Below are positions 5,323 to 5,379 of a DNA stretch of 5,379 bases, piece after piece; position 1 is the stretch's first letter, and every line of letters starts with the position of its first letter. Both the position numbers and the translations under genes were made by a program. The notes beneath the pieces are model-generated. The model did no database searches and had not been told where the DNA came from. It saw only the letters and a program-made list of their open reading frames with translations. Origin of the DNA: Rhodothermaceae bacterium (GTDB lineage: Bacteria; Bacteroidota; Rhodothermia; Rhodothermales; Rubricoccaceae); contig JABDIZ010000334.1 of assembly GCA_013003465.1 (NCBI GenBank), positions 1 to 5,379 on the forward strand. The letters run 5' to 3'.

Positions 5323-5379
5323 GCGTTGAGACTCCTCCCGATGTGGCACAGAGCCGCCCCCCGCTCGCGATTGTTATTC

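Noticed and set aside
5111..5329. Plus-strand 72-codon frame at the right end
   Set aside because: It reads straight through the initiator tRNA and its terminator; the HNPKIAGSSPAPAT-like peptide is the familiar false translation of a tRNA gene.
5340..5379. Short open frame starting with ATG at 5340 and running off the right edge
   Set aside because: Thirteen codons with no recognisable motif and no Shine-Dalgarno sequence cannot be supported as a gene.

Overview
The window is GC-rich and dense with genes. Five complete protein genes and the first 18 codons of a sixth lie on the minus strand, and one tRNA gene lies on the plus strand at the right end. A member of the Bacteroidota/Rhodothermota group (Salinibacter, Rhodothermus or Rubricoccus type) fits best. 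The reasons are the serC/serA/DUF1015 gene company, the near absence of Shine-Dalgarno sequences before the starts, promoter-like elements resembling TAnnTTTG, a tRNA without an encoded CCA, and GC-biased, acid-rich proteins. This assignment is inference; no marker gene in the window settles it.

Layout in the direction of transcription (right to left): a DUF1015 protein (5051-3852); an 80-bp spacer made almost wholly of a phased 7-bp repeat; serA with a C-terminal ACT domain (3770-2568); a four-helix DUF4328 membrane protein whose start overlaps the end of serA and carries the only clear Shine-Dalgarno sequence seen (2590-1865); a small exported NTF2-like protein (1788-1324); serC (1289-171); a probable terminator; and the start of a probable pntA (transhydrogenase alpha subunit) cut by the left edge (56-1). 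Divergent from the DUF1015 gene is an initiator tRNA-fMet (5214-5285) with a recognisable promoter and a strong hairpin terminator. The last 57 bases (5323-5379) hold nothing I can name.

SerA (3-phosphoglycerate to 3-phosphohydroxypyruvate) and SerC (to O-phosphoserine) are the first two steps of the phosphorylated serine pathway. No SerB phosphatase is seen here. The DUF1015 protein accompanies serA and serC in many bacteria (recalled, not searched) and carries a DGHHR motif, so it is the natural candidate for an uncharacterised role in phosphoserine/serine metabolism. The DUF4328 and NTF2-like genes between serA and serC have no evident connection with serine.

Most worth a second look are the 11-unit heptad array that ends exactly on the DUF1015 stop codon, the DUF1015 protein in its serine context, and the two-gene wedge between serA and serC. 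I found no mobile element, CRISPR array or clearly new multi-gene system.
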